A DNA stretch of 64,000 nt from Nonlabens arenilitoris (GTDB lineage: Bacteria; Bacteroidota; Bacteroidia; Flavobacteriales; Flavobacteriaceae), in NCBI RefSeq assembly GCF_002954765.1, contig NZ_MTPW01000001.1:620001-684000 (forward strand), read 5' to 3'. Position numbers and translations under genes: made by a program. Positions 26,613-35,949 of this stretch are shown here, piece after piece. How positions within the stretch are numbered: the stretch's first letter is position 1; each line of letters opens with the position of its first letter. The notes beneath the pieces were generated by a model, which ran no database searches, was not told the DNA's origin, and worked only from the letters and a program-made list of their open reading frames with translations.

Positions 26613-29600
26613 TTGTTTGCTCTTTTAAGTTGGTATTCTTTTTTCCAGCTATATAAAACTGGTAAGAGAAAATAGGATGTGACGTCGATTATCATTCCGC
26701 CAAAAATTGGAATGGCCATCGGTATCATAATGTCGCTTCCCTTTCCTGTAGATGTGAGTACTGGCAATAATGCCAAAACCGTGGTCACGGTGGTCATCAA
26801 ACAAGGACGTATGCGTTTGCCTGCTGCTTCCAATGTGGCGAGACGTATGCCTTTTTTACTGTCTGGCCCGTTGCTTTTGAAAGATTGGTCTAAATAGGTT
26901 GCCATTACAACACCATCATCAGTCGCAATACCGAAAAGGGCAATAAAACCGACCCAAACGGCCACACTTAAATTGATGGTTTTCATATTGAACAAGTCCC
27001 GTAGGTTCTCGCCAAAAAAGCTAAAATTGAAAAACCAATCCTGACCGTATAACCAAATCATTATGAAGCCACCTGCAAAGGCTACGGCGATTGCTGTAAA
27101 AACCATAAGCGACGTAGAAACCGACTTGAACTGGAAATACAAAATCAAGAAAATGACCAGCAAGCAAAGTGGCACAACTACCGATAACGTTTTTTCTGCT
27201 CGCAATTGATTTTCGTACGTTCCCGTAAATCGGTAACTGATTCCTTGTGGCACGACCAAATTGCCATTATCGATTTTCTGTTGAATGAGCGCTTGGGCAT
27301 TTTCCACCACATCGACTTCGGCAAAACCATCAAGCTTATCAAACAGCACGTAGCCAATCAAGAAGGTGTCTTCACTTTTAATGACCTGCGGACCTTGCTC
27401 GTACCGAATATCCACTAGTTCGCCCAAAGGAACCGGACTTCCAGTTGATACCGGAACATAGATACTTTTTAAGTCTTCTGGATTTGCACGCAATTCCCGT
27501 GGATAGCGTACTCTTACACCATACCGCTCACGTCCTTCTACCGTTTGGGTAAGTGGCATACCGCCCACAGCTACTTGAAGTACTTCCTGAACATCCATTA
27601 TTGAAATCCCATAGCGTGCCAACTGGTCTCGTTTAATGTCAATCAACAAATAAGGTTTACCCACGATGCGGTCTGCAAAAACGGCTTGTTCTTTGACACC
27701 TTCGGCTTGTTTTAGGATGTCTTCCAGTTGAAGTCCAAAGTTTTCTATGGTTTTTAAATCTGGCCCTTTCACTTTTATTCCCATAGGTGCACGCATTCCT
27801 GTTTGTAGCATCACGAGTCGTGTCTCGATGGGCTGCAACTTGGGCGCAGAAGTCACGCCTGGGAATTTGGTCACTTTTACGATTTCATTCCAAATGTCAT
27901 CAGGACTGTTTATTTCGGGTCGCCAGTTTCGGTAGTATTCGCCATCGTCGTCTTCAATCAAATCATTGCGTGTTGCGGTTGTCTTCAATTTTGAAGCCTC
28001 ATAATTGGCATCTTCATCAACTTTATTATTCGGGTTGATAATGAACTTGTCATTTTTCAGCACAAATAGACCATCATCGTTTACACGGTAGCGTTGTCTT
28101 TCTCCATTCCCATTTCGCATATATTCAGACTTGTACTGAATCACGTTTTCATACATTGAGAGTGGCGCAGGGTCGAGGGCAGATTCTGTCCTTCCCGCTT
28201 TTCCAACTACGGTTTCAATTTCTGGTATGCTCGCCACAGCCATATCGAGCTGTTGCAAGACACGCTTGTTCTCTTCGACACCAGCGTGCGGTAAGGATGT
28301 CGGCATTAAGAGGAATGAACCTTCATTGAGCGCAGGCATAAATTCCTTCCCAGTGTTACGCATTATGACCACACCTAAAATCAGCACCGTGGTTGGAACA
28401 ATTAAAAACAGGTATCGGTTTTGTAGTGCCCAGCGCAAAATGCTATCATAGTATCTTCGGAAAACAGTAAATACACTAAGCAGTCCGAAGCAGATAATCG
28501 CTACAAAAATTAAATTCATTAGAATACTGCGGTCAAAACCAAGTGGTCGCCAGTATTCGGCTAACAGCACGACGATAGCAATACAGGAAATGATGATATT
28601 TACTACATTTTGATTGATGCTGAGCCCGTAGCCAGCAATGGTATGGTTGTATTCTTTTTTCGCTTTAAGCGAAAAGAGTAAACCACTACATCCAAAAGCT
28701 ATCAAAATCAACCCAAGCCAGTAACCAAATACAAATGCAGAGATACCGAGTGCGATTAAAAGACCATTCAAAAGCAATTTAGATCGCTGGCGAATGTTTG
28801 TTTTTCTGAAAAGGAATGCGGCAAATGGCGGTATTAAAAACAGCGCGATTACAAGCGATGCAGAAAGTGCCATTGTCTTTGTAAAAGCCAATGGTCTGAA
28901 GAGTTTTCCTTCGGCACCTATCATTGTGAACACAGGTAGGAAACTGATAATTGTTGTGAGAACAGCGGTTAAAATTGCACCAGAAACTTCCGAAGTTGCA
29001 TTGTAAATAATTTCGTTTGTGGTGTATGCCTGTCCATTTGCCTTAAGACGAAGTTTTTCATCTTCCAGATGCCTAATCATATTTTCGGCGAGTATGACGC
29101 CCACGTCCACCATTGTACCGATAGCAATGGCAATTCCTGACAAGGCAACAATATTGGCATCTACATTAAAGAGCTTCATTGTTATAAAAACCATTAAAAC
29201 AGCAACAGGCAACAGACCAGAGATGAGTATGGATGCACGTAGATTGAACACCATTACGATGATGACCAAAATGGTTATCAGGATTTCAAGTGTAAGGGCT
29301 TCATTGAGTGTGTGAAGTGTTTCCTGAATAAGTTGGGTACGGTCGTAAAAGGGAACAATGGTCACTTGTGAAGTACGACCATCTCCCAAGGTTTTTGTGG
29401 GTAGTCCGGATGATAATTCCGCTATTTGGTCTTTTACATTATTGATGACTTCCAATGGGTTAGCACCATAACGAGCCACAACTACACCGCCTACCACTTC
29501 GGCACCTTCTTTATCTAAAATACCACGTCGCGTTTGTGGTCCCAAATGAACATTAGCGATGTCTTTGATTCGGATAGAAGTAAAATTTTCCGAAGCGACC

Positions 29601-30394
29601 ACCGCATTTTCGATATCTGTAACAGATTTCACATACCCTAAACCACGAACCAGGTATTCGGCTTGATTGATTTCCAAGGTCTGCGCACCGATGTCTTGAT
29701 TGCTTTCTTTAACAGCCTTTACAATATCGGTCAAACCGATGTTGTACTGTCGCATTTTTTCAGGGTCAACATCCACTTGGTATTCCTGGACGTAACCACC
29801 AATTGACGCCACTTCTGAAACACCGCTTGCCGAAGACAATCCGTATTTCACATAATAATCCTGTATGCTGCGTAATTCCTGTAAATCCCAACCGCCAGTT
29901 ACGTTGCCGTCTTTGTCACGACCTTCCAGCGTGTACCAAAAGATTTGACCCAATCCCGTGGCGTCTGGACCCAATGCTGGGTTAACACCATCGGGTAATA
30001 AGTTTGCAGGTAGTGAATTGAGTTTTTCGAGAATACGGCTGCGTGACCAATAGAATTCTACATTTTCTTCAAAAATGATATAGATACTGGAAAAACCGAA
30101 CATTGAAGAGCTTCGGATGGTCTTGACCCCAGGAATTCCCAACAATGAAGTTGTAAGTGGATAGGTAATCTGGTCTTCGATATCCTGGGGTGAACGCCCT
30201 TGCCATTTGGTAAAAACAATTTGCTGGTTTTCGCCAATATCAGGAATGGCATCCACGGCCACAGGATCAGTTGGTAAAATGCCTGTTTCCCAATTGAAGG
30301 GTGCGTTAACGATTCCCCAACCCACGAATAGGGCGAGTAGTATAACGGCAACAAGTTTGTTTTCTATGAGAAATTTTATGCTTTTATTTAGCAT
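26609..30394 (-). CDS. cusA: CusA-type Cu(I)/Ag(I) RND efflux pump with extra transmembrane insertion
   Basis: This is a 1261-residue metal RND pump. TM4 reads IAIGTMVDVGVILAEN, the CusA (HME4) pattern and not the DFG pattern of the two CzcA-type fusions. Two of the three substrate methionines of E. coli CusA have clear counterparts in DPAPLSMYENVIQYK and RLVMLQTGMRAP, which supports Cu/Ag. It is about 200 residues longer than usual. One insert at about residues 540-640 carries roughly four extra hydrophobic segments between TM6 and TM7, and a second of about 60 charged residues lies in the porter domain before the second Met. It is coupled to tolC by a four-base overlap and preceded by the HYC_CC_PP gene. 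Confidence 0.9.
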   Translation of the reverse strand: MLNKSIKFLIENKLVAVILLALFVGWGIVNAPFNWETGILPTDPVAVDAIPDIGENQQIVFTKWQGRSPQDIEDQITYPLTTSLLGIPGVKTIRSSSMFGFSSIYIIFEENVEFYWSRSRILEKLNSLPANLLPDGVNPALGPDATGLGQIFWYTLEGRDKDGNVTGGWDLQELRSIQDYYVKYGLSSASGVSEVASIGGYVQEYQVDVDPEKMRQYNIGLTDIVKAVKESNQDIGAQTLEINQAEYLVRGLGYVKSVTDIENAVVASENFTSIRIKDIANVHLGPQTRRGILDKEGAEVVGGVVVARYGANPLEVINNVKDQIAELSSGLPTKTLGDGRTSQVTIVPFYDRTQLIQETLHTLNEALTLEILITILVIIVMVFNLRASILISGLLPVAVLMVFITMKLFNVDANIVALSGIAIAIGTMVDVGVILAENMIRHLEDEKLRLKANGQAYTTNEIIYNATSEVSGAILTAVLTTIISFLPVFTMIGAEGKLFRPLAFTKTMALSASLVIALFLIPPFAAFLFRKTNIRQRSKLLLNGLLIALGISAFVFGYWLGLILIAFGCSGLLFSLKAKKEYNHTIAGYGLSINQNVVNIIISCIAIVVLLAEYWRPLGFDRSILMNLIFVAIICFGLLSVFTVFRRYYDSILRWALQNRYLFLIVPTTVLILGVVIMRNTGKEFMPALNEGSFLLMPTSLPHAGVEENKRVLQQLDMAVASIPEIETVVGKAGRTESALDPAPLSMYENVIQYKSEYMRNGNGERQRYRVNDDGLFVLKNDKFIINPNNKVDEDANYEASKLKTTATRNDLIEDDDGEYYRNWRPEINSPDDIWNEIVKVTKFPGVTSAPKLQPIETRLVMLQTGMRAPMGIKVKGPDLKTIENFGLQLEDILKQAEGVKEQAVFADRIVGKPYLLIDIKRDQLARYGISIMDVQEVLQVAVGGMPLTQTVEGRERYGVRVRYPRELRANPEDLKSIYVPVSTGSPVPLGELVDIRYEQGPQVIKSEDTFLIGYVLFDKLDGFAEVDVVENAQALIQQKIDNGNLVVPQGISYRFTGTYENQLRAEKTLSVVVPLCLLVIFLILYFQFKSVSTSLMVFTAIAVAFAGGFIMIWLYGQDWFFNFSFFGENLRDLFNMKTINLSVAVWVGFIALFGIATDDGVVMATYLDQSFKSNGPDSKKGIRLATLEAAGKRIRPCLMTTVTTVLALLPVLTSTGKGSDIMIPMAIPIFGGMIIDVTSYFLLPVLYSWKKEYQLKRANK

Positions 30395-30536
30395 ACGATA
30401 TGATTATTAAACAGTTATAGAAATATGCTTTAGTTTGCTCACAGTACAAATGAGAAACAACAAAGCGTGCCCAAAACGAATGTATCGCTGGGCTTTTCCA
30501 GTTGCAATTAGATTACTACTGGTACTGTTTAATAAA

Positions 30537-30956
30537 TCAAATTAAGAATGTCTGGTGCAATAGCTGCAAGTCCCGCCTAATAAATGGGGGCGAGTGGTCT
30601 AAGAAAGAGATCTCTTTAGATTTAGTTCCTTCAAAGAGACTAATATATGAGTAAGCAAAAGAGGCAACGAATATTTGTTGCTCAAAAGTAAGTTGTGAAA
30701 AATCCTGCTTTAAATCGTCCTGACCTTCAATAATCAATTGTTCATCTGAGCAACAAGATTTTTTAGAAATCATTGATTTAGAGCAACTCTTAGCAGGTTC
30801 AGCTTTTTCCATTCCGCAAGTCTTGACATCTTGGATGAATGAAAAATCTACTAACGTATCTCCACAATAATGCATATCCACAGTAAACGACATTGTGGTC
30901 AGTAGAACCACAACAGCCATTACCATTGCAATTGATTTGTGGATAATTTGTTTCAT
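30537..30956 (-). CDS. HYC_CC_PP family exported protein
   Basis: This 139-residue exported protein has a signal peptide (about residues 1-25, ending TMSFTVD) followed at once by MHYCG (His29-Tyr30-Cys31). Further Cys residues follow at 47 and 58, a CC pair at 68-69, and a Pro-Pro at 123-124. These are the marks of the Bacteroidota HYC_CC_PP family, which clusters with Cu and Zn efflux genes. It precedes cusA by 142 bases and heads the copper operon, the same position as the small exported proteins of the other two modules. Periplasmic Cu binding or sensing is inference. A TAACTTTG element (minus strand, 30962-30969) abuts the start codon and could be its -7 box. Confidence 0.8.
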   Translation of the reverse strand: MKQIIHKSIAMVMAVVVLLTTMSFTVDMHYCGDTLVDFSFIQDVKTCGMEKAEPAKSCSKSMISKKSCCSDEQLIIEGQDDLKQDFSQLTFEQQIFVASFAYSYISLFEGTKSKEISFLDHSPPFIRRDLQLLHQTFLI

Positions 30957-31119
30957 TTATACAAAGTTAAAAATTAATTTAACATTGAGGTTGTATTTAA
31001 CGAAACATTGCTTTTTCACATAATTTTGTATTGCCTTAAAAATTATTAATAGTTCAAACCTTTATTTGTTTAAACATCAATATATTAATAGGAATCAAAG
31101 ATCTTCAGGTAAAATAAAA

Positions 31120-31150
31120 AAGCTCTTTAAACAGTTCGTTTAAAGAGCTT
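31120..31150 (-). terminator. Rho-independent terminator after tRNA-Arg
   Basis: Two perfect 13-base arms (31120-31132 and 31138-31150) with a 5-base loop are followed on the minus strand by a T-rich run. It lies 13 bases past the tRNA 3' end and closes that transcript before the metal region. Confidence 0.85.
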
Positions 31151-31162
31151 TAGATGAAATTG

Positions 31163-31236
31163 TGACCACGACAGGATTCAAACCTGTGACCGCTGGAGCC
31201 GAAATCCAGTGCTCTATTCAGCTGAGCTACGTGGCC
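31163..31236 (-). tRNA. tRNA-Arg (anticodon TCG)
   Basis: Read on the minus strand, the 74-nt sequence folds into a complete cloverleaf. The acceptor stem is GGCCACG with CGTGGTC, the D-arm contains GCTCAGCTGAATAGAGC, the anticodon stem is CTGGA/TCCAG with loop TTTCGGC, and the T-arm contains GGTTTGAATCC. Loop positions 34-36 are TCG, which reads Arg CGN codons. The discriminator is A and CCA is not encoded. It is the first gene left of the dcw cluster, with its 3' end facing the metal-efflux region. Confidence 0.93.
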
Positions 31237-31245
31237 GTTTAAAGT

Positions 31246-31692
31246 CTATGTTAATTGATCCTTTACTATAGTGCTTATAGTTCTACCATCTGCCTTACCG
31301 GCTAGCTGTTGATTTGCCATTCCCATAACTTTTCCCATATCTTTCATTCCAGCTGCACCGGTTTGAGATATAATATCTGCTACTACTTTTGCAATCTCTT
31401 CCTCACTTAATTGCTCTGGCAAAAACTGTTCTAACACCGCAGCCTGTGCTAGTTCTGGTTGTGAAAGATCTTCTCTATCTTGTTCAGAAAAAATACGTGC
31501 ACTATCCTTACGTTGCTTAACTAGCTTTTGAACTAGTTTAATCTCATCTTCTTCAGATAAATCACCATTATCACCAGATGTTTTTGCAAGCAATATTTCA
31601 CTTTTTACCGCACGCAATGCTGCAAGAGCCGTTTGATCTTTTGCCTTCATGGCCTCTTTCATAGCGGTCATGATATCTTTTTCTAAACTCAT
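31246..31692 (-). CDS. GatB/YqeY domain protein
   Basis: This is a 148-residue protein of the YqeY type, homologous to the C-terminal domain of the GatB amidotransferase subunit. It matches the family along its full length, with KAKDQTALAALRAVKSEI near the start, the LVKQRKDSARIF helix, the LEQFLPEQLSEEEI segment and the GMKDMGKVMGMANQQLAGKADG tail region. The biochemical role of stand-alone YqeY is not settled, and a tRNA link is presumed from GatB. It lies downstream of ftsZ (136 bases, with a terminator between) and just upstream of tRNA-Arg, as is common in Flavobacteriia. Confidence 0.9.
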   Translation of the reverse strand: MSLEKDIMTAMKEAMKAKDQTALAALRAVKSEILLAKTSGDNGDLSEEDEIKLVQKLVKQRKDSARIFSEQDREDLSQPELAQAAVLEQFLPEQLSEEEIAKVVADIISQTGAAGMKDMGKVMGMANQQLAGKADGRTISTIVKDQLT

Positions 31693-31775
31693 AATATGTA
31701 TTCTTTAAGATTATAAAAATAAGGCATATAATGACCTTACACAACAAACTGGATTTCAAAACAAATCATAAAAAA

Positions 31776-31803
31776 GCTCGAATTCTATTTAAAGAATTCG
31801 AGC
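31776..31803 (-). terminator. Rho-independent terminator after ftsZ
   Basis: Arms of 11 bases (31776-31786, 31793-31803) enclose a 6-base loop, and the A-run at 31769-31775 supplies the T-tract on the minus strand. It is 26 bases after the ftsZ stop and ends the dcw operon. Confidence 0.85.
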
Positions 31804-31828
31804 CTATCGCTTTTAGGGAAAGCAATTA

Positions 31829-33832
31829 TTAATCTACATTATCATGTAAAAATGAGTTATTGTTTGTTCTCAATTGTATATCATCATTTTCATCAGTAGA
31901 AAGTGTTGTTCTAGAACGATCAGACTCACTAGGCAATTCATCTAGCTGTACTCCATGTCTCTCAAAAGCGGGCTTTTTTTCTATTTCTTCTAGTCTATGT
32001 GAATTTTTAAATTTGAAGTTATAAGCATGCATTTTACGCTTACGTTCCTCGGCCCTAAGCACTAACATCTCATTGATAGGCAGATCTGTAAGATCAACAT
32101 CTTCAGTAAGGTTTTCTTTAACTACATTACTATTTAAAGGCTCAGTAGGCTCAGTTTTAGTTACTATCTGTATTTTTTCTTCTGCAACTTGCGTTGGTTG
32201 CTTGCTTACAGGTTTTGCCTGGTTCATGGTTTCTTCCACCTCCATATAATCATCTAGTGAATACTTTGTGACACCGTTTGAAGAAACTTCTGTTACTGGT
32301 ATTACATTTATAGGATCAATAACTTCTATATCTTCTAGATTATGTACAATCGGCTTTTCTGGTTCTATCGTTTCCTTATTAGAAACTGGCATATCAAAGT
32401 CTAGGAAAAATTGATCTTTCTCTTCTTCAACCTCTTCTTTTATAATTGAAACCTCAGGTTGCGCTTCTCTTATAACAAAATCTTCAGGTTTTACCTTATC
32501 CAGCACTTCTTCATAAACTACATTTAAATTAGAAATAAATTCTGTCGTAGGGATTAAAGTATTCTCTTCTTTAATGGCAGGCATTTCCGGTTCAGGCTCT
32601 TCCTCTCCTAAAGTGTGTATGATTTTAACAGGCTCAACTGGTTGTGGTGCTACAACAGGTGATGATGTATCCGCTTTCGCGAAAGCGTTATCCATATCTC
32701 CTGCAGTCTCAACACTGTCATCTATATCCATGATTACTTTTCCTGAAGCGGCATCAGTCGTTTTCTCTTGCAAAACAGCACTAGCGCGCTGCTCATCTTC
32801 TAAAGTATGGATGATACGTTTTGCCTCAGTATTTGAGATATCGTTTTGCTGTTCTTTATTAAATCCCGTAGCGATTACAGTAACCGAAATAGCATCACCT
32901 AATGACTCATCTTCACCTACACCCATGATAATATTTGCACCACCACCAGCTTCTGTCTGGATTAAATCGTTGATTTCACCTATTTCATCTATGGTAATTT
33001 CTTCTGACCCAGAAACGATTAGCAGCAATACATTTTTTGCTCCCGTAATTTTATTATCATTTAAAAGTGGTGAGTCTAGTGCTTTAATAATTCCTTCTTG
33101 GGCACGGTTTGCACCAGTGGACTGGGCACTTCCCATTATGGCTGTTCCAGAATTAGAAAGAACGGTCTTTGCATCACGCAAGTCAATGTTTTGCGTGTAG
33201 TGATGCGTTATAACCTCAGCAATACCACGCGAGGCAGTAGCAAGTACCTCATCTGCTTTTGAGAAACCTGCTTTAAAACCTAAGTTTCCATAAACTTCTC
33301 TAAGCTTATTATTATTAATTATTATTAAAGAATCTACCTGTGAACGGAATTTTTCTATTCCCAGTTGTGCTTGCTCGTTACGTACTTTACCTTCAAAATT
33401 AAAAGGTGTGGTAACGATTCCTACTGTAAGAATCCCCATCTCGCGTGATACTTGAGCAATCACTGGCGCAGCACCAGTTCCTGTTCCACCACCCATACCG
33501 GCGGTGATAAATACCATTTTAGTATTAGTATCTAACATACCTCGCAATTCTTCAATACTTTCTTGCGCAGCACGCTCACCTACCTCGGGATTTGCTCCAG
33601 CTCCTAGTCCTTCAGTTAAGGTCACACCTAGCTGTATTTTATTAGGCACTGGACTATTATCTAGCGCTTGTGAATCTGTATTACAGATTACAAAATCTAC
33701 TCCTTTTATTCCTTGCTGGAACATGTGCTTGATGGCATTACTACCGCCACCACCGACACCTATTACTTTAATCACGTTAGACTTATTTAAAGGCAAGTCA
33801 AACGCTATACTGTTAAAATCTTCATTACTCAT
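31829..33832 (-). CDS. ftsZ: Cell division GTPase FtsZ
   Basis: FtsZ forms the cytokinetic ring. The N-terminal 320 residues are the tubulin-like GTPase, with [13 protein letters not shown], the signature [14 protein letters not shown] and the T7 loop region near LLNDNK. The remaining 340 or so residues form a long acidic, low-complexity linker rich in Glu, Pro and Val, ending in a conserved-looking tail ([16 protein letters not shown], then [15 protein letters not shown]). At 667 residues it is far longer than the 380 of E. coli, but long tails are usual for Flavobacteriia as I recall. A perfect palindrome lies in the linker and reads AFAKA. It is the last gene of the dcw cluster, 67 bases after ftsA. 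Confidence 0.96.
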   Translation of the reverse strand: MSNEDFNSIAFDLPLNKSNVIKVIGVGGGGSNAIKHMFQQGIKGVDFVICNTDSQALDNSPVPNKIQLGVTLTEGLGAGANPEVGERAAQESIEELRGMLDTNTKMVFITAGMGGGTGTGAAPVIAQVSREMGILTVGIVTTPFNFEGKVRNEQAQLGIEKFRSQVDSLIIINNNKLREVYGNLGFKAGFSKADEVLATASRGIAEVITHHYTQNIDLRDAKTVLSNSGTAIMGSAQSTGANRAQEGIIKALDSPLLNDNKITGAKNVLLLIVSGSEEITIDEIGEINDLIQTEAGGGANIIMGVGEDESLGDAISVTVIATGFNKEQQNDISNTEAKRIIHTLEDEQRASAVLQEKTTDAASGKVIMDIDDSVETAGDMDNAFAKADTSSPVVAPQPVEPVKIIHTLGEEEPEPEMPAIKEENTLIPTTEFISNLNVVYEEVLDKVKPEDFVIREAQPEVSIIKEEVEEEKDQFFLDFDMPVSNKETIEPEKPIVHNLEDIEVIDPINVIPVTEVSSNGVTKYSLDDYMEVEETMNQAKPVSKQPTQVAEEKIQIVTKTEPTEPLNSNVVKENLTEDVDLTDLPINEMLVLRAEERKRKMHAYNFKFKNSHRLEEIEKKPAFERHGVQLDELPSESDRSRTTLSTDENDDIQLRTNNNSFLHDNVD
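32672..32687. repeat. 16-bp palindrome, perfect
   Basis: This copy is in the disordered linker of ftsZ and reads AFAKA. Confidence 0.9.
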
Positions 33833-33899
33833 ATCGCTGCTACTTTATGGTTTAAGCTCTCTTAATTCTATTTCTTTAATTCTATTTTCTAGTCTACAA

Positions 33900-35231
33900 T
33901 TACTCTGCATTATCTAAAAAATCCTTCAATTTTGTGGTCCAATTTTCAAAGAATCCACGTTTTTTACTTTCTTGAACTTCAGGTTCTGGTTGATCAATTT
34001 CTTCAACTTCTACAATGGGTTCTTCTATTACTTCTTCTACCGGTTGCTCTTCTAATTTAGCATTGAGGTAGCCGTCTTCTAATCCTTTCATTACTAATCC
34101 TACTGCAGTTGCAAAAACTGGACTTGTACTTTCTGCATCGCTATCACCAGCTAGATGTTCATTAGGATATCCTATACGGCTAGGCATTCCTGTAACATAC
34201 TCTGCTAGTTGCTTGATATGCTTTAACTGGCTACCACCACCGGTAAGCACAACACCTGCAATAAGTTGCTTTTTAGGATCATCGTGACCGTAATTTTTAA
34301 TTTCTACAAACACGTTTTCTAAGATCTCAATCACTCGAGCATGAATAATTTTACTCAAATTCTTAAGTGTGATTTCTTTAGGCTCGCGACCACGTAATCC
34401 TGGAATAGAAACAATTTCATTTTCTTTATTCTCACCAGGCCATGCACTACCAAATTTTGTCTTCAACAATTCTGCCTGCTTTTCTATAATAGAACAACCT
34501 GCTTTAATGTCTTCAGTAATAATATTTCCTCCTTGAGGAATGACCGCTGTATGACGTATGATGCCATCCTTAAATATAGCTAGATCTGTTGTCCCACCAC
34601 CTATGTCGATAAGTGCCACTCCAGCTTCCTTCTCTTCTTGACTCAATACAGCATCTGCACTAGCTAGTGGTTCAAGTGTAATTTTCTTAAGATCTAAATC
34701 TGCACTCTTTACACAGCGATAGATATTTTTGATAGACGCTACCTGACCAACAACGACGTGAAAATTTGCTTCTAATCGACCACCATACATACCTATAGGC
34801 TCTTTAATCTCTGACTGACCATCGATTTTATATTCCTGTGGCAGTACGTGAATAATTTCTTCACCAGGCAACATGACTAACTTATGAACCTGACCACATA
34901 AGGTATCTATATCTGATTGGTCAATAACCTCTTCAGAATTACCTCTAGTGATATAATCACTGTGCTGTAAACTGCGTATGTGTTGACCTGCAATACCTAC
35001 CGTTACTTCCTTTATCTTGATACCACTTACAGCCTCTGCCTGATCAACAGCTTGCTGAATAGACTGAATAGTCTGTGTAATGTTATTGACAACACCTCTA
35101 TGTACTCCAAGGCTTTTTGATCTTCCTACACCTAGAATTTCAAGTTTGCCGTACTCATTCTTACGACCTATCATGGCCACAATCTTTGTGGTCCCAATGT
35201 CCAGTCCTACTGCATATTCTTGTAAATCCAT
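33900..35231 (-). CDS. ftsA: Cell division protein FtsA
   Basis: This actin-like ATPase anchors FtsZ to the membrane. The 443 residues show [16 protein letters not shown] at the N-terminus, the SHS2 (1C) insertion, the phosphate loop [15 protein letters not shown] and the adenosine motif [12 protein letters not shown] charged Glu-rich segment (about residues 395-425) is followed by an amphipathic end ([17 protein letters not shown]) that would bind the inner membrane. It is four bases after ftsQ and upstream of ftsZ, the usual order. Confidence 0.95.
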   Translation of the reverse strand: MDLQEYAVGLDIGTTKIVAMIGRKNEYGKLEILGVGRSKSLGVHRGVVNNITQTIQSIQQAVDQAEAVSGIKIKEVTVGIAGQHIRSLQHSDYITRGNSEEVIDQSDIDTLCGQVHKLVMLPGEEIIHVLPQEYKIDGQSEIKEPIGMYGGRLEANFHVVVGQVASIKNIYRCVKSADLDLKKITLEPLASADAVLSQEEKEAGVALIDIGGGTTDLAIFKDGIIRHTAVIPQGGNIITEDIKAGCSIIEKQAELLKTKFGSAWPGENKENEIVSIPGLRGREPKEITLKNLSKIIHARVIEILENVFVEIKNYGHDDPKKQLIAGVVLTGGGSQLKHIKQLAEYVTGMPSRIGYPNEHLAGDSDAESTSPVFATAVGLVMKGLEDGYLNAKLEEQPVEEVIEEPIVEVEEIDQPEPEVQESKKRGFFENWTTKLKDFLDNAE

Positions 35232-35235
35232 TTCC

Positions 35236-35949
35236 TTACTTTTTAATACTAACGACCTGATTTTTATACCTCAAGTCGATCGTTTTAACTTGATTTAAGC
35301 GATTATCTTTTTCCATTTTTGCAATAAACGCTTTATAGTTCATCGCCTTGTGTTGTAAATCTTCTATTTTACCTAATAAGATGTCATGATCATGAGCTCT
35401 TATTTGCATAGTAACTTCTCCTTTTTTATCAAAAGAAATTTGTGTTATGGCAGGCTTTAAAAACGGATCTTCATTTATAAAATTGATCAGTTTAAAAAGT
35501 TTTTCATTAAATATTTCTTTATAACCATATACCAGCGGAACAAAAGCTGTATGCTCTGGCGATAAAGGCATAATTTTATTATCTGCATCTAGATATACTT
35601 GAGAAGATAACATTAACCTTGCGATAGGCATGCGCTGCTCTACTAGCACATTTACTTCACCTTCTAAAGAAACGGAAACCTCTGCACCTCTGATCATTGC
35701 GTTATCAATCAAACGCAATTCACCTTCATTCAAATCTAAATTTTCTAACGCTATAGATTCCACACTGTCAATATTTTGTATCAACAATTTATTAACGTTT
35801 TTTTCAGAGATGAATAACGCCTTACTATCTGTAAAAGAAATAGTTACATCTTTAACCGTTCTTTTCTCAAATCGATGACCCGCAAAAGCATATGCGCTGA
35901 ATATCAACACCATACACAAACCATATTTGATTACGCTTTTAATGCTCAT
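35236..35949 (-). CDS. ftsQ: Cell division protein FtsQ
   Basis: This is a bitopic divisome protein of 237 residues with one N-terminal helix (about residues 8-23), a POTRA-like start (VTISFTDSKALFISEKNVNKLL) and a beta domain (VLVEQRMPIARLMLSSQVYLDADN). Sequence identity to E. coli FtsQ is low, but the fold elements and the position between murC and ftsA identify it. The start overlaps the murC stop by 11 bases. Confidence 0.88.
   Translation of the reverse strand: MSIKSVIKYGLCMVLIFSAYAFAGHRFEKRTVKDVTISFTDSKALFISEKNVNKLLIQNIDSVESIALENLDLNEGELRLIDNAMIRGAEVSVSLEGEVNVLVEQRMPIARLMLSSQVYLDADNKIMPLSPEHTAFVPLVYGYKEIFNEKLFKLINFINEDPFLKPAITQISFDKKGEVTMQIRAHDHDILLGKIEDLQHKAMNYKAFIAKMEKDNRLNQVKTIDLRYKNQVVSIKK

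Noticed and set aside
28657..28675. Inverted repeat TTTTCGCTT T AAGCGAAAA within cusA
   Set aside because: It looks like the 16-bp palindrome but has an odd-length centre and lacks the CGCG core, so it is not counted as a copy.
1..31162. Integrative element or genomic island using tRNA-Arg as attachment site
   Set aside because: No integrase, relaxase, transposase or repeated tRNA end was found inside the window, so no mobile element is annotated; only the suggestive orientation is reported.
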